Source: CALBPI01 sp039033995
GTDB lineage: Bacteria > Pseudomonadota > Gammaproteobacteria > Steroidobacterales > Woeseiaceae
Assembly: GCA_039033995.1 (NCBI GenBank)
Contig: JBCCBP010000011.1
Location: 1 to 64,000, forward strand
DNA length: 64,000 bases
Direction: 5' to 3'
Of this stretch, positions 26,062 through 34,490 are shown piece after piece. A program made the translations under genes and the position numbers. Numbering within the stretch: position 1 is the first letter of the stretch; every line of letters starts with the position of its first letter. Below the pieces are notes generated by a model. The model was given only the letters and a program-made list of their open reading frames with translations. It did no database searches and was not told the DNA's origin.

Positions 26062-27474
26062 ATGACAGTTAGAACTCGTTTTGCACCGAGCCCGACCGGG
26101 GTTTTGCACATCGGCGGCGTCCGCACAGCCTTGTTTTGCTATTTGTATGCGCGTCGTCATGGTGGCCAGTTTGTGTTGCGCGTCGAAGACACCGACCGCG
26201 AGCGCTCGACGCAAGCATCCGTCGATGCCATCTTGGACGGCATGGCCTGGTTGGGGCTCGAGGCTGATGAAGGTCCGATTTTTCAGACCGATCGTTTTGA
26301 TCGATACAACGCGGTGCTCCAGCAATGGCTGGAGGAGGGCAAAGCTTATCGTTGCTACTGCACGAGGGAAGAGCTTGACGAGATGCGCGAGGCGCAACGC
26401 GCTGCGGGCTTAAAGCCACGCTACGATGGTCGTTGGCGAGATCGTACCGACGTCCGTGACGGAGTCGCACCGGTGGTGCGGTTCAAGAATCCGCTGGATG
26501 GTGTGGTCGAAATCAACGACGCCGTGCGCGGCAAAGTCACCATCGCCAACAGCGAGCTGGACGACTTGATCATTGCCCGCTCGGACGGCACACCGACTTA
26601 CAATTTCACTGTCGTGATTGACGACGCAGACATGAATATCACACATGTTATTAGAGGCGATGATCACCTGAACAACACACCGCGCCAGATCAATATGCTG
26701 AAAGCGTTGGGCGCGACGCCGCCGCAGTACGCGCATGTGCCGATGATTCTCGGTGCGGATGGCGCACGGCTCTCCAAGCGGCATGGCGCCGTGAACGTCC
26801 TTGACTACAAGACCGCCGGCTTTTTGCCGGAGGCGTTGTTGAACTATCTCGTGCGCTTGGGCTGGTCTCATGGTGACCAGGAGTTATTCACGATTCAGGA
26901 GATGATCGATCTGTTTGATACCGCCGATGTCAACGCGTCAGCGTCTACTTTCAATCCGGAGAAGCTCGAGTGGGTCAACCAACAGTACATCGTCAGCAAA
27001 CCGGCCGTTGAGCTGACCCCCGTGCTCGCGGAGCAACTGCGCGCGATCGATTTGGATCCTGCCGCGGGCCCCGAACTGGACGCTGTCGTTGACGCCTTTC
27101 GCGAGCGGGCAACGACGATGCAGGGTATGGCCGCCGATTGTGGTTACTTGTTCGTCGACGACGTCACAATCGACCCCGGGGCTGCCAAAAAGCACTTGCG
27201 GCCTGTTGTGCTTGAGCCCTTGCGTGCCTTACGGGGTGCGCTCGCTGAATTGGCGGATTGGCAGCCGGAGGCGCTCGCTATCACAGTACAACAGACTGCG
27301 GACGCAGCTGGTATCGGTATGGGCAAGCTCGGACAGCCGACGCGTGTGGCCGTGACCGGGCGTGCTGCGTCGCCCGGTCTCGATGTGACACTAAGCCTGA
27401 CAGGCAGAGACAGAACCCTGCACAGGCTTGATCAAGCGCTGGCATTTATCGAGGCGCGGGCCCAGCAACAATAG
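26062..27474 (+). CDS. gltX: Glutamyl-tRNA synthetase
   Basis: 470 residues, class I. The HIGH-equivalent is PSPTGVLHIGGVRTA at residues 9-23, and the KMSKS-equivalent is RLSKRHGAVN near 237. CYCTREELD near 98 is the region of the zinc-associated or connective insertion. The C-terminal anticodon-binding domain runs from about 330. It charges tRNA-Glu with glutamate in the cytoplasm. A small hairpin with TTTT follows (27474-27495). Length and motifs are those of an intact GltX. Confidence 0.97.
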   Translation: MTVRTRFAPSPTGVLHIGGVRTALFCYLYARRHGGQFVLRVEDTDRERSTQASVDAILDGMAWLGLEADEGPIFQTDRFDRYNAVLQQWLEEGKAYRCYCTREELDEMREAQRAAGLKPRYDGRWRDRTDVRDGVAPVVRFKNPLDGVVEINDAVRGKVTIANSELDDLIIARSDGTPTYNFTVVIDDADMNITHVIRGDDHLNNTPRQINMLKALGATPPQYAHVPMILGADGARLSKRHGAVNVLDYKTAGFLPEALLNYLVRLGWSHGDQELFTIQEMIDLFDTADVNASASTFNPEKLEWVNQQYIVSKPAVELTPVLAEQLRAIDLDPAAGPELDAVVDAFRERATTMQGMAADCGYLFVDDVTIDPGAAKKHLRPVVLEPLRALRGALAELADWQPEALAITVQQTADAAGIGMGKLGQPTRVAVTGRAASPGLDVTLSLTGRDRTLHRLDQALAFIEARAQQQ

Positions 27475-27495
27475 TGTGACACAGTTCACACTTTT
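27474..27495 (+). terminator. Weak terminator after gltX
   Basis: GTGTGA-N6-TCACAC followed by TTTT, starting at the gltX stop codon. The stem is only six base pairs. Confidence 0.45.
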
Positions 27496-27593
27496 GAGAC
27501 AGATCGCCCAAATATGGTGTCGAATCAGTTTACAGATTACGACGCTACGGTCCTTTTTTGACCTCTAATAAACTGTTTTTATTAATAAAAGTA

Positions 27594-27625
27594 GATTGGC
27601 ATGCCCTTTGCTTCGTAGTTAGCAA
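27594..27625 (+). promoter_or_regulatory. Sigma-54 promoter of PEP-CTERM gene 1
   Basis: TGGCAT (27597-27602), five bases, TTGC (27608-27611) fits the -24/-12 sigma-54 (RpoN) consensus TGGCAC-N5-TTGC. PEP-CTERM genes in exosortase-bearing bacteria are known to be controlled by RpoN with the PrsK/PrsR-type pair. The segment is nearly identical to 60701-60732. TTGCT and AGCAA (27608-27612, 27621-27625) form a small inverted repeat around the expected start. No activator gene is in the window. Imperfect dyad bases near 27520-27545 might be its site. Confidence 0.8.
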
Positions 27626-27643
27626 CAACAACGCTTACGACTA

Positions 27644-28396
27644 TTGGAGCACATTATGAAAACAGCCAAAATTGCACTGGTGCTGATCGCCTCTCTGGTG
27701 ACCGCTGCCGCCGGCGCTACCCCGATTAACGGGAGTAGTTTGCAGCGGGCACTCAACAACCTCACCTATGGTTCTGCGGATGGACACGTTGATGCGGATT
27801 TCCGCGATGTGAACACCAGTCAGACCGGGGCGGATCAGGTATGGAATATGGCGGATACGAGCATCGGCACCAACCGCTTGTTGTTTGAATTTGCGGGTGC
27901 GCGTCACGCTAATAGCTTCGGCATCTACGACATTTACGATCCGAATAACCGACTGCAGATCTTCAACGGCGCGGCATCAAGCGGTGCGGCATCTATTTTG
28001 TATGGGCAAGGCAATCAGTTCGCGGCGATTGGCATGCCGTTCGCTGGTGGCAGCGTCACGGTTGCGACCTTTGCGACACGTGCTTTCGGCTTTTATTTAC
28101 AGGGTCCGGGCGGCACCTTTTTCTCGCAAGACAACCGTAATGCGGGTGATGCGAATCAGATGATCGCTTTTCGAGGAAACGGTAGTGAGTATCTGGACGT
28201 GAATGGTCAGATCAACAGGTTCTCCGGTGGCGCTTACATCCTGGCGTGGGAAGACCTCGCGTTTAACCGTAGCGATAACGACTACAACGATTTCGTGGTC
28301 ATGGTCACCGGGGTCACGGCAGTTCCGGCACCGGGTGCGCTGGCTCTGTTGGGTCTGGCGCTAGTCGGATTCGGTGCAGCGCGCCGTCGCGCCTGA
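27644..28396 (+). CDS. PEP-CTERM sorting domain protein with DUF4114-like domain
   Basis: 250 residues from an ATG at 27644 or 27656 (MKTAKIALVLIASL). The signal peptide ends near TAAAGATPI. A DUF4114-like C-terminal part contains WEDLAFNRSDNDYNDFVV at about 202-219, a known extracellular domain. The end is a PEP-CTERM tail: VPAPG, a hydrophobic helix, then ARRRA. The tail is cut by exosortase, and the mature protein is released to the envelope or matrix. ATTGGAGC precedes the ATG at 27656 and favours that start. Expressed from the sigma-54 promoter above; ends in a strong hairpin. Confidence 0.9.
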   Translation: MEHIMKTAKIALVLIASLVTAAAGATPINGSSLQRALNNLTYGSADGHVDADFRDVNTSQTGADQVWNMADTSIGTNRLLFEFAGARHANSFGIYDIYDPNNRLQIFNGAASSGAASILYGQGNQFAAIGMPFAGGSVTVATFATRAFGFYLQGPGGTFFSQDNRNAGDANQMIAFRGNGSEYLDVNGQINRFSGGAYILAWEDLAFNRSDNDYNDFVVMVTGVTAVPAPGALALLGLALVGFGAARRRA

Positions 28397-28425
28397 TCAC
28401 GCGCGGTCGTAAAGACTAACGTCGA

Positions 28426-28455
28426 GAAGCCCCGCCCAGAGCGGGGCTTCTCGGT
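28426..28455 (+). terminator. Strong hairpin after PEP-CTERM gene 1
   Basis: GAGAAGCCCCGC-CCAGA-GCGGGGCTTCTC, a perfect 12-bp stem 30 bases after the stop. No T-tract follows, but a stable stem of this kind usually halts or caps the transcript. Confidence 0.7.
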
Positions 28456-28489
28456 CATGGATGATCGAGTGTCGCGAAGGACAGGATGT

Positions 28490-28626
28490 CCGAGAGCGAT
28501 GCTTGGATGCTGGCACAACGAATGTAACTAGAAAGCCGAGAGCGACGCCGAGTAGCTGGTACACCGAGAAAAACCGAAATCCGAGAGTGACGCTCCAACA
28601 CTGGCACCATGGAAACTTCGTACGCC
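28490..28626. repeat. Three 45-46-base tandem repeats, intergenic
   Basis: CCGAGAGCGATGC (28490), CCGAGAGCGACGC (28536) and CCGAGAGTGACGC (28581) each head a unit that includes CTGG-ACA or CTGGCAC about 17 bases later. Unit spacing is 46 then 45 bases, so a reading frame is not kept across them. The units are diverged outside the core. No ORF in either strand looks coded. Confidence 0.6.
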
Positions 28627-28952
28627 TAAGAGAAATCTCAACATTGGATTTCGAAGGTCGGTCAAGAGTCGGCTTTGGGTCGCGCAGTTGAATCCGACAT
28701 CGCCGTTTACTGTCGATGATTCCGCGGCCGAAAGTGTGCCACTAGGTGTAGAAAAATCAGGCGTTTGCGAAGGGCGACGCAGCCGCGTTCTGCGATCTTT
28801 TGTCGGCAAACAGAGCACTTTCTATGCGATGCCAGATGCAAAAAGCCACGTTCGGGCATCACTCAAGTTTCGTCAAGTCGAGCGTTCGGCGCTAGCGTAT
28901 CTGATAAAGCCGGCGCACAATCAAGCACATCCACCGGAATCAAGATGAAATA
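28627..28952. other. Gap before the RND operon, no gene recognised
   Basis: The bases after the tandem repeats, up to the GTG at 28953, contain short spurious ORFs on both strands. None has a recognisable protein. The stretch presumably contains the promoter of the efflux operon. No clean -35/-10 was found. Confidence 0.4.
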
Positions 28953-30161
28953 GTGCAGCAAGAATCCACACATCCATCCTCTGTCAAGAAACCGAAATGG
29001 AAGGGCCGGCTGCTAGCCACCCTGGTGTTGGCGATAGGCGTTATTGGTTTTGTTGGGCTGGTCAAATCCCGGCCAGAGCCACCCAAAAAGCCTACCGAGG
29101 ACTCAACACCATTGGTCGAGGTCGCTCCAGTAACAGCCGGCGACGTACAGTTCTACGTTGCAAGCCAGGGCGTGGTCGCGCCGCTGACGCGCACAACGCT
29201 CAGCGCCGAGGTGTCCGGTGCCGTCGTTGATTTGTCGGATGCGTTCCTGGCAGGTGGGCACTTCGGCGCGGGTGATGTGCTGATGCGCATCGATCCGTTG
29301 AATTATCAAGTTGCCGTTGAGCGTGCTGAGGCAGCATTGGCGCAGCGGCAGATCGAATATGACGGTTCAGTGCGATTGAACAAACAGGGTTATCGCTCGG
29401 CGACAGAGTTATCGTCTGCCAAAGCGGCGTTGGCCAGTGCCAATGCAGATCTTGTTCGAGCAAAGCGCGACCTCGAGCGAACCGTGATTCGTGCGCCTTA
29501 CGAAGGCTTGGTTGAGAGCCGCGCGACCGAGCTTGGAAATTTTGTCAACATCGGCTCGCAGCTGGGCGTTATTTATGCAACCGACGTTGCTGAGGTCAGA
29601 CTCGCGATTCCGGATCCCGATCTCGCTTTCGTCGACTTGCCCACCGCTGTGGAATCCGGCGACGGTCCACCCGTCACACTGTCGGGTAGCTATCGAGGTG
29701 CCTTGTCTGAATGGGATGCCACAGTCGTTCGAACTGAAGGGCAGGTCGATCAGCGTACGCGCATGGTGTGGGCGGTCGCACGTGTCGATGACCCTTATGC
29801 ATTGACCGTAGCCAGCGAAGGGCACACAGAGTTGCCGATGGGCACGTTTGTGACTGCGGAAATCGCAGGCGTGTCGATGTCCAATATTGTCAAGATTCCG
29901 CGGCCGTTACTCCGTGCAGGTGATCAGGTGATCTTCGTCGATGGCGAACGTCGGTTACGCTTTCGCAATGTCGATGTTCTGCGAACCGACGAAGACTATG
30001 CCTACTTTTACGGGGATCAGTTAGAGGAGCAGGAGATCTTGTTAACTCGACTGGACTCCCCGCTCAACGGCATGCTGGTTCGCACATCGGCAGATCTCGA
30101 ATCAGACGATAGTGATCAGCAAGATGCCAGTAGCGGCGTCGGTAGCGCGGCGGCGCAATAG
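28953..30161 (+). CDS. RND efflux periplasmic adaptor (membrane fusion protein)
   Basis: 402 residues. The GTG start at 28953 overlaps no other gene. An N-terminal anchor (LLATLVLAIGVIGFVGLV, residues 20-37) tethers it to the inner membrane. Then follow the HlyD-type parts: a beta-barrel/lipoyl start (VAPLTRTTLSAEVSGAVVDL), a coiled-coil hairpin (VAVERAEAALAQRQIEYD to LERTVIRAPYEG) and the closing lipoyl half near 180. A basic-acidic C-terminal tail (about 385-402) is unusual in being polar. It links the RND permease to an outer-membrane channel not encoded here. Confidence 0.88.
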   Translation: MQQESTHPSSVKKPKWKGRLLATLVLAIGVIGFVGLVKSRPEPPKKPTEDSTPLVEVAPVTAGDVQFYVASQGVVAPLTRTTLSAEVSGAVVDLSDAFLAGGHFGAGDVLMRIDPLNYQVAVERAEAALAQRQIEYDGSVRLNKQGYRSATELSSAKAALASANADLVRAKRDLERTVIRAPYEGLVESRATELGNFVNIGSQLGVIYATDVAEVRLAIPDPDLAFVDLPTAVESGDGPPVTLSGSYRGALSEWDATVVRTEGQVDQRTRMVWAVARVDDPYALTVASEGHTELPMGTFVTAEIAGVSMSNIVKIPRPLLRAGDQVIFVDGERRLRFRNVDVLRTDEDYAYFYGDQLEEQEILLTRLDSPLNGMLVRTSADLESDDSDQQDASSGVGSAAAQ

Positions 30162-30173
30162 GGGGGCTCGGCA

Positions 30174-33100
30174 ATGACAACCGATAGTCCCGATCAAAAC
30201 GGCATCATCGCGTGGTTCGCCAACAATGGTGTGGCCGCGAATCTGCTGATGATTCTGATCATTTGTTTTGGTGTGGTATCAGTCTTTCAAATTCGCAAGC
30301 AGACGACCCCCGATTTCGAGTTGAATCAGGTGTATGTTCGCATCGCTTATCCGGGGGCCGCGCCACAGGAGGTTGAGCAAGGCGTACTCACCAAAGTCGA
30401 GGAAGCGATACAGGACGTTCAGGGTATCGACGAGATCAATGCGACGGCGCGCGAGGGCAGCGGTACCGTCTATGTAGACGTCTCCAATGATGCTTCGCTG
30501 GATCAGGTCATCAGCCAAATCAAAACGCGAGTCGACGCGATTGCAGGATTGCCCGAGCTGACCGAGAAGCCGGTTATCGAAAAGAACGAGATTCCGATTC
30601 CGGTGATCTTCATCTCAATCTACGGCGATCTTGACGAATATGCCCGCAAGTCGCTCGCTCGCGAGGTGCGTGACGATCTAATCGCGATTCCGGAAGTGAA
30701 TAGCCTCGAGCTACTGGGCGACCGCGACTACGAGATTAGCATTGAAGTCTCCGAGCAGACCTTGCAGCAATACGATCTCACGATGACGGAGATCGCCAAC
30801 GCATTACGCAACGCCTCACGCGACATACCAGGCGGTACTATCGAAACAACCGGTGGCGATATTCGTGTTCGCACACAGGGCCAGGTGTATACGGGCAGCG
30901 AGTTTGCCGATCTGACCCTGCGCACGTTTCCTGACGGCTCGCGGCTGATCTTGTCTGATATCGCGACCATCGTTGACGGCTTTGTCGACAATGATGGCTT
31001 TGGGCGCTTTAACGAGCAGCCGGTGATCACGATGCGTGTCCTGGCGGGCGGTCAGCAAAGCGAGCTAAAGACCGCAAGGATCGTCAAAGACTATGTGGCA
31101 AAGCTGCAATCCGAGTTGCCCGATACGATCAAGGTAGAGACGTGGGTCGACCAGGCTAAGTACCTGCAACAGCGCCTCGATATGATGCTCGACAATCTAT
31201 TGCAGGGTGCGCTGCTGGTTTTTGTGGTGTTGACGCTTTTCTTGCGACTGAAATTCGCATTGTGGGTCATCGTCGGCATCCCGGTCACGTTCTTCGGCGC
31301 GTTGTGGCTGATGCCGCTAACCCCGTGGCCCGTCACGATCAATGTCATCAGTCTGTTTGGTTTCATACTCGTGCTGGGTATCGTCGTTGACGATGCGATC
31401 ATTATTGGTGAGAGCATCTACACGAAAACGCGGGCCGATGGTCATTCGATCGACAACGTTGTCGCTGGTGCGCAGAAGGTCGCGGTGACCGCGACATTTG
31501 GCGTGCTAACAACCATTGCGGCGTTCGCCCCGATGCTGTTCTTGGGCGGTATCGCCGGCGCGTTTTTCGAGGCGATTGCCGCCGTGGTTGCGCTTTGCCT
31601 GATCTTTTCGCTGGTCGAATCGAAACTCATCTTGCCTGCGCATCTCGCGCACGCGAAAATTGCGCCGGTCGATGAAGGCGATATTTTTTCACCGTATCGC
31701 AGTACATCGCGGATCCGCTGGCCGGGCAAGTTTATTGCTCGCCTGCAGCGCCGCACCCAGCATGGCCTCCACTGGATCATCGAGCATATCTACACACCGG
31801 CGTTGAATAAGGCGCTGGCTGCGCGCGGCGTGACGTTCTGTTTGTTTGTCACAATGATGTTGCTGACGCTCGGCGTGATCGCTGGCGGTATCGTCAAGTT
31901 CAATATTTTCCCGACCATTCCGGGTGAATACGTCTCGATGGATGTGACGATGCAGAACGGCACGCCATCCGAGATTCGTAACCAGACGCTGCTCGAGATC
32001 GAACAACGATTGTATGAAGTGCGTGATCGCTATCTGACTGACAATCCCGGTGCGATCGATCCATTGCAGCAGGTGGCGACGTTTACCAACGGGCAATTCA
32101 CTGGCACGATGATTATCGAAATGCCGCCAGCGGAAGAGCAGACTATCACCGGCGCAGAATTGGTAGTGCTATGGCGTGAAGCCGTTGGCTTGTTGCCAGG
32201 CGTTCGACAGATCTCCTTTGGCGATGGTAATGGTTTTGGCGGCGGGCAACCGCTTAGCTTTGGTCTGTCCGGGAAAGACTTCGACTCGCTTGAGCGGGCG
32301 GCCGATGAACTTGTCGCGGCGCTTGGCGACTATGAAAGTGTGTTTGATATTCGCAATTCCGCTAGTGCGGGTAGCGATGAAATTAAATTGCAGGTCAAAC
32401 CAGCGGCTGAAGCGCTCGGAATCACATTGGCGTCGTTAGGCACGCAGGTGCGTCAGGCGTTTTACGGCGAAGAAGTACAGCGGATCCAGCGCGGCAGCGA
32501 CGAGCTCAAAGTTATGTTGCGCTACCCGGAGCGCGAGCGCCGGTCTCTCGATAATCTCGAGACAATGTTGATTACGACACCGGATGGTGACCGTGTACCC
32601 TTCAACGAGGTGGCCAGCGTCGAGTTTGGTGAAGCGTATTCAGAAATCACACGCAAGAATGGCAAGCGCACTGTGACGGTGACAGCTGATCTCAATACGG
32701 ACATTGCCCAACCCGGGGAGATCGTCAGAGAGGTGAGTGCCAGTGTGATCCCGGAAATACTGAAGCGGTATCCGGGTACCGAATACGCACTGGAGGGTGC
32801 CAGCAAGGACGAACAGGAGTTGGTGCAAAATTTCATCGTCGCATTCCTGGTCGCACTATTTCTGATTTACGGACTGATTGCGATCCCATTGAAGTCTTAC
32901 ACGCAACCGCTGATCATCATGTCGGTGATCCCGTTTGGCTTTATCGGTGCGGTGGTCGGCCATATGCTGCTTGGTAAGACGATCAGCATGTTTTCAATTA
33001 TTGGTTTGTTGGCATTAGCGGGTGTTGTCGTTAACGACAGCCTGATCATGACAGACTTTGTGAACAAGGCGCGACGACGCGGCGTGGACACGATCACTGC

Positions 33101-33374
33101 GGTCGTCGAATCGGGCAAAGCCCGCTTCCGAGCGATCATTCTGACGTCACTAACGACAGCGATCGGCTTGATGCCCATCATGTTTGAACAGAGCTCGCAG
33201 GCCCAGTTCGTGATTCCGATGGCGATTTCGCTGAGCTTTGGCATCTTGTTCGCAACTGTGATTACACTGATTCTCGTACCGGTGCTGTATTTGCTGCTAT
33301 TGGACTTTAAGAACCTGTTTCGACGCTCAGCACAAGGTGGTGCCAGCGAGTTGCCAGCGACGGAATTGAGTTAG
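30174..33374 (+). CDS. RND-family efflux permease (AcrB/HAE1-like)
   Basis: 1066 residues, normal for the family, with 12 membrane helices and two large periplasmic loops. The N-terminus has NNGVAANLLMILIICFGVVS. The proton-relay region in TM4 is GIVVDDAIIIGESI near 405-418, with the usual Asp pair. The TM10-11 half has GVVVNDSLIMTDFVNKARR near 945. It exports small amphiphilic molecules, driven by the proton gradient. It pairs with the adaptor 12 bases upstream. The substrate is not inferred. Confidence 0.93.
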   Translation: MTTDSPDQNGIIAWFANNGVAANLLMILIICFGVVSVFQIRKQTTPDFELNQVYVRIAYPGAAPQEVEQGVLTKVEEAIQDVQGIDEINATAREGSGTVYVDVSNDASLDQVISQIKTRVDAIAGLPELTEKPVIEKNEIPIPVIFISIYGDLDEYARKSLAREVRDDLIAIPEVNSLELLGDRDYEISIEVSEQTLQQYDLTMTEIANALRNASRDIPGGTIETTGGDIRVRTQGQVYTGSEFADLTLRTFPDGSRLILSDIATIVDGFVDNDGFGRFNEQPVITMRVLAGGQQSELKTARIVKDYVAKLQSELPDTIKVETWVDQAKYLQQRLDMMLDNLLQGALLVFVVLTLFLRLKFALWVIVGIPVTFFGALWLMPLTPWPVTINVISLFGFILVLGIVVDDAIIIGESIYTKTRADGHSIDNVVAGAQKVAVTATFGVLTTIAAFAPMLFLGGIAGAFFEAIAAVVALCLIFSLVESKLILPAHLAHAKIAPVDEGDIFSPYRSTSRIRWPGKFIARLQRRTQHGLHWIIEHIYTPALNKALAARGVTFCLFVTMMLLTLGVIAGGIVKFNIFPTIPGEYVSMDVTMQNGTPSEIRNQTLLEIEQRLYEVRDRYLTDNPGAIDPLQQVATFTNGQFTGTMIIEMPPAEEQTITGAELVVLWREAVGLLPGVRQISFGDGNGFGGGQPLSFGLSGKDFDSLERAADELVAALGDYESVFDIRNSASAGSDEIKLQVKPAAEALGITLASLGTQVRQAFYGEEVQRIQRGSDELKVMLRYPERERRSLDNLETMLITTPDGDRVPFNEVASVEFGEAYSEITRKNGKRTVTVTADLNTDIAQPGEIVREVSASVIPEILKRYPGTEYALEGASKDEQELVQNFIVAFLVALFLIYGLIAIPLKSYTQPLIIMSVIPFGFIGAVVGHMLLGKTISMFSIIGLLALAGVVVNDSLIMTDFVNKARRRGVDTITAVVESGKARFRAIILTSLTTAIGLMPIMFEQSSQAQFVIPMAISLSFGILFATVITLILVPVLYLLLLDFKNLFRRSAQGGASELPATELS

Positions 33375-33428
33375 TACCGAGCGCTAGCGCTACCTAGCAA
33401 TTCTTTCGTGGACTGCTAGACTGCGCGC

Positions 33429-34490
33429 ATGAAAACACTTGTCGCTTTCGTGTTGACGCCCGTGCTGATTTTTCTGGGGCTGCTGTTGTGGCTCGCCCAG
33501 GAGCCAGAGATTGTCGTTATGGAGATTCCAGCGGACGCGACTGCGGTTCTCAACGATGCGCGTTTTGCCGTTCCTGACGGTTGGGAATGGGGGCGACTGG
33601 AAACAGCGGCGGGCAACATTCGTTGGGGCCGCACCACGATCACACCCTCGCGCGCTACGGTAATTTTTCTTCCAGGCCTGTCAGCGCCACTCGAAGTTTA
33701 CTTTGAGACGTTTTCGCGTTTACGTGACGAAGGGTTCAACGTGCTTGCGATGGACTGGCCGGGGCAGGGGGGCAGCACGCGCGGCAGCGACGATCCGCAG
33801 AAGATTCATGCGAGGTCACTGACCGGCCATGTTGATGCCCTCGACCTACTGCTGACTGAAACGTTGGATGTGACAGCCAGTCAACCGCAGTTTCTTGTCG
33901 GTTTGTCGATGGGCGCGCAGCTCGGTACGCGCTTGCTGGCTCGCGGCGAGCACACCTTTGATGCGGCGGCTCTGATTACGCCGGCTTATGCCATTTATGG
34001 TGGCAGGCCGAATGCCGTCGATAAAGTTCTGCTGCACTCGCTGCAGGCAATCGGTTTTGGTCAGCGTTATTCGCCTGGCAGCCAAGCCTGGCAGTTTGAT
34101 CTGGACGTCTACAACGCGCGTGCCAGTCAATGCAGTCATCCCAACGACCGTACTCAGCTATGGCAGGCATCGATGGTCGCGAACCCTGCCTTGAAGGTCG
34201 GCGGTTATACGAACAGCTTCGTTCTGGCGTTGGCAGAATCTGCCGAGCAGGCTCGTCTGGCTGCGACGCAAGGCCGTTTCGATTTGCCAGTTTGGATGCC
34301 GCTGGCCGGCAATGATGTATTTGTCGAAAACGCGCCAGCGCGAGTCGCGTGCGATGCGCTAGCGCAGTGCGAGCTCAAAGAATATCCGGAGGCACGCCAT
34401 TGTCTGTTCGAAGAGGCAGACGCCTATTATCGGCCTTTCGTAGATGACCTGGTGGCGTTCCTGAATCGCCAGGTGGGAGACGCGTTGTAG
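33429..34490 (+). CDS. Alpha/beta hydrolase, lysophospholipase-like, membrane anchored
   Basis: 353 residues. The N-terminal hydrophobic helix (LVAFVLTPVLIFLGLLLWLA) is a signal anchor. The nucleophile elbow VGLSMGAQLG near 160 (GxSxG) and the oxyanion segment DWPGQGGS near 110 fit serine hydrolases. A C-terminal Asp/His pair is likely at GNDVF and ARHCLFEE near 320. The fold resembles monoglyceride lipase/lysophospholipase, but the substrate is open. Its stop overlaps the start of the next MFS gene by one base (TAGTG), so the two are coupled. Confidence 0.8.
   Translation: MKTLVAFVLTPVLIFLGLLLWLAQEPEIVVMEIPADATAVLNDARFAVPDGWEWGRLETAAGNIRWGRTTITPSRATVIFLPGLSAPLEVYFETFSRLRDEGFNVLAMDWPGQGGSTRGSDDPQKIHARSLTGHVDALDLLLTETLDVTASQPQFLVGLSMGAQLGTRLLARGEHTFDAAALITPAYAIYGGRPNAVDKVLLHSLQAIGFGQRYSPGSQAWQFDLDVYNARASQCSHPNDRTQLWQASMVANPALKVGGYTNSFVLALAESAEQARLAATQGRFDLPVWMPLAGNDVFVENAPARVACDALAQCELKEYPEARHCLFEEADAYYRPFVDDLVAFLNRQVGDAL

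Noticed and set aside
28490..28626. CRISPR array
   Set aside because: Only three units, whole units are diverged and no constant repeat with unique spacers is seen; no cas genes.
28461..28953. Several ORFs (both strands) over the tandem repeats
   Set aside because: The repeat period of 45-46 bases breaks the frame, and no start has a ribosome site.
33429..34490. Exosortase A-associated hydrolase
   Set aside because: The sequence resembles a general lysophospholipase/monoglyceride lipase, lies far from the locus and is coupled to an MFS gene.
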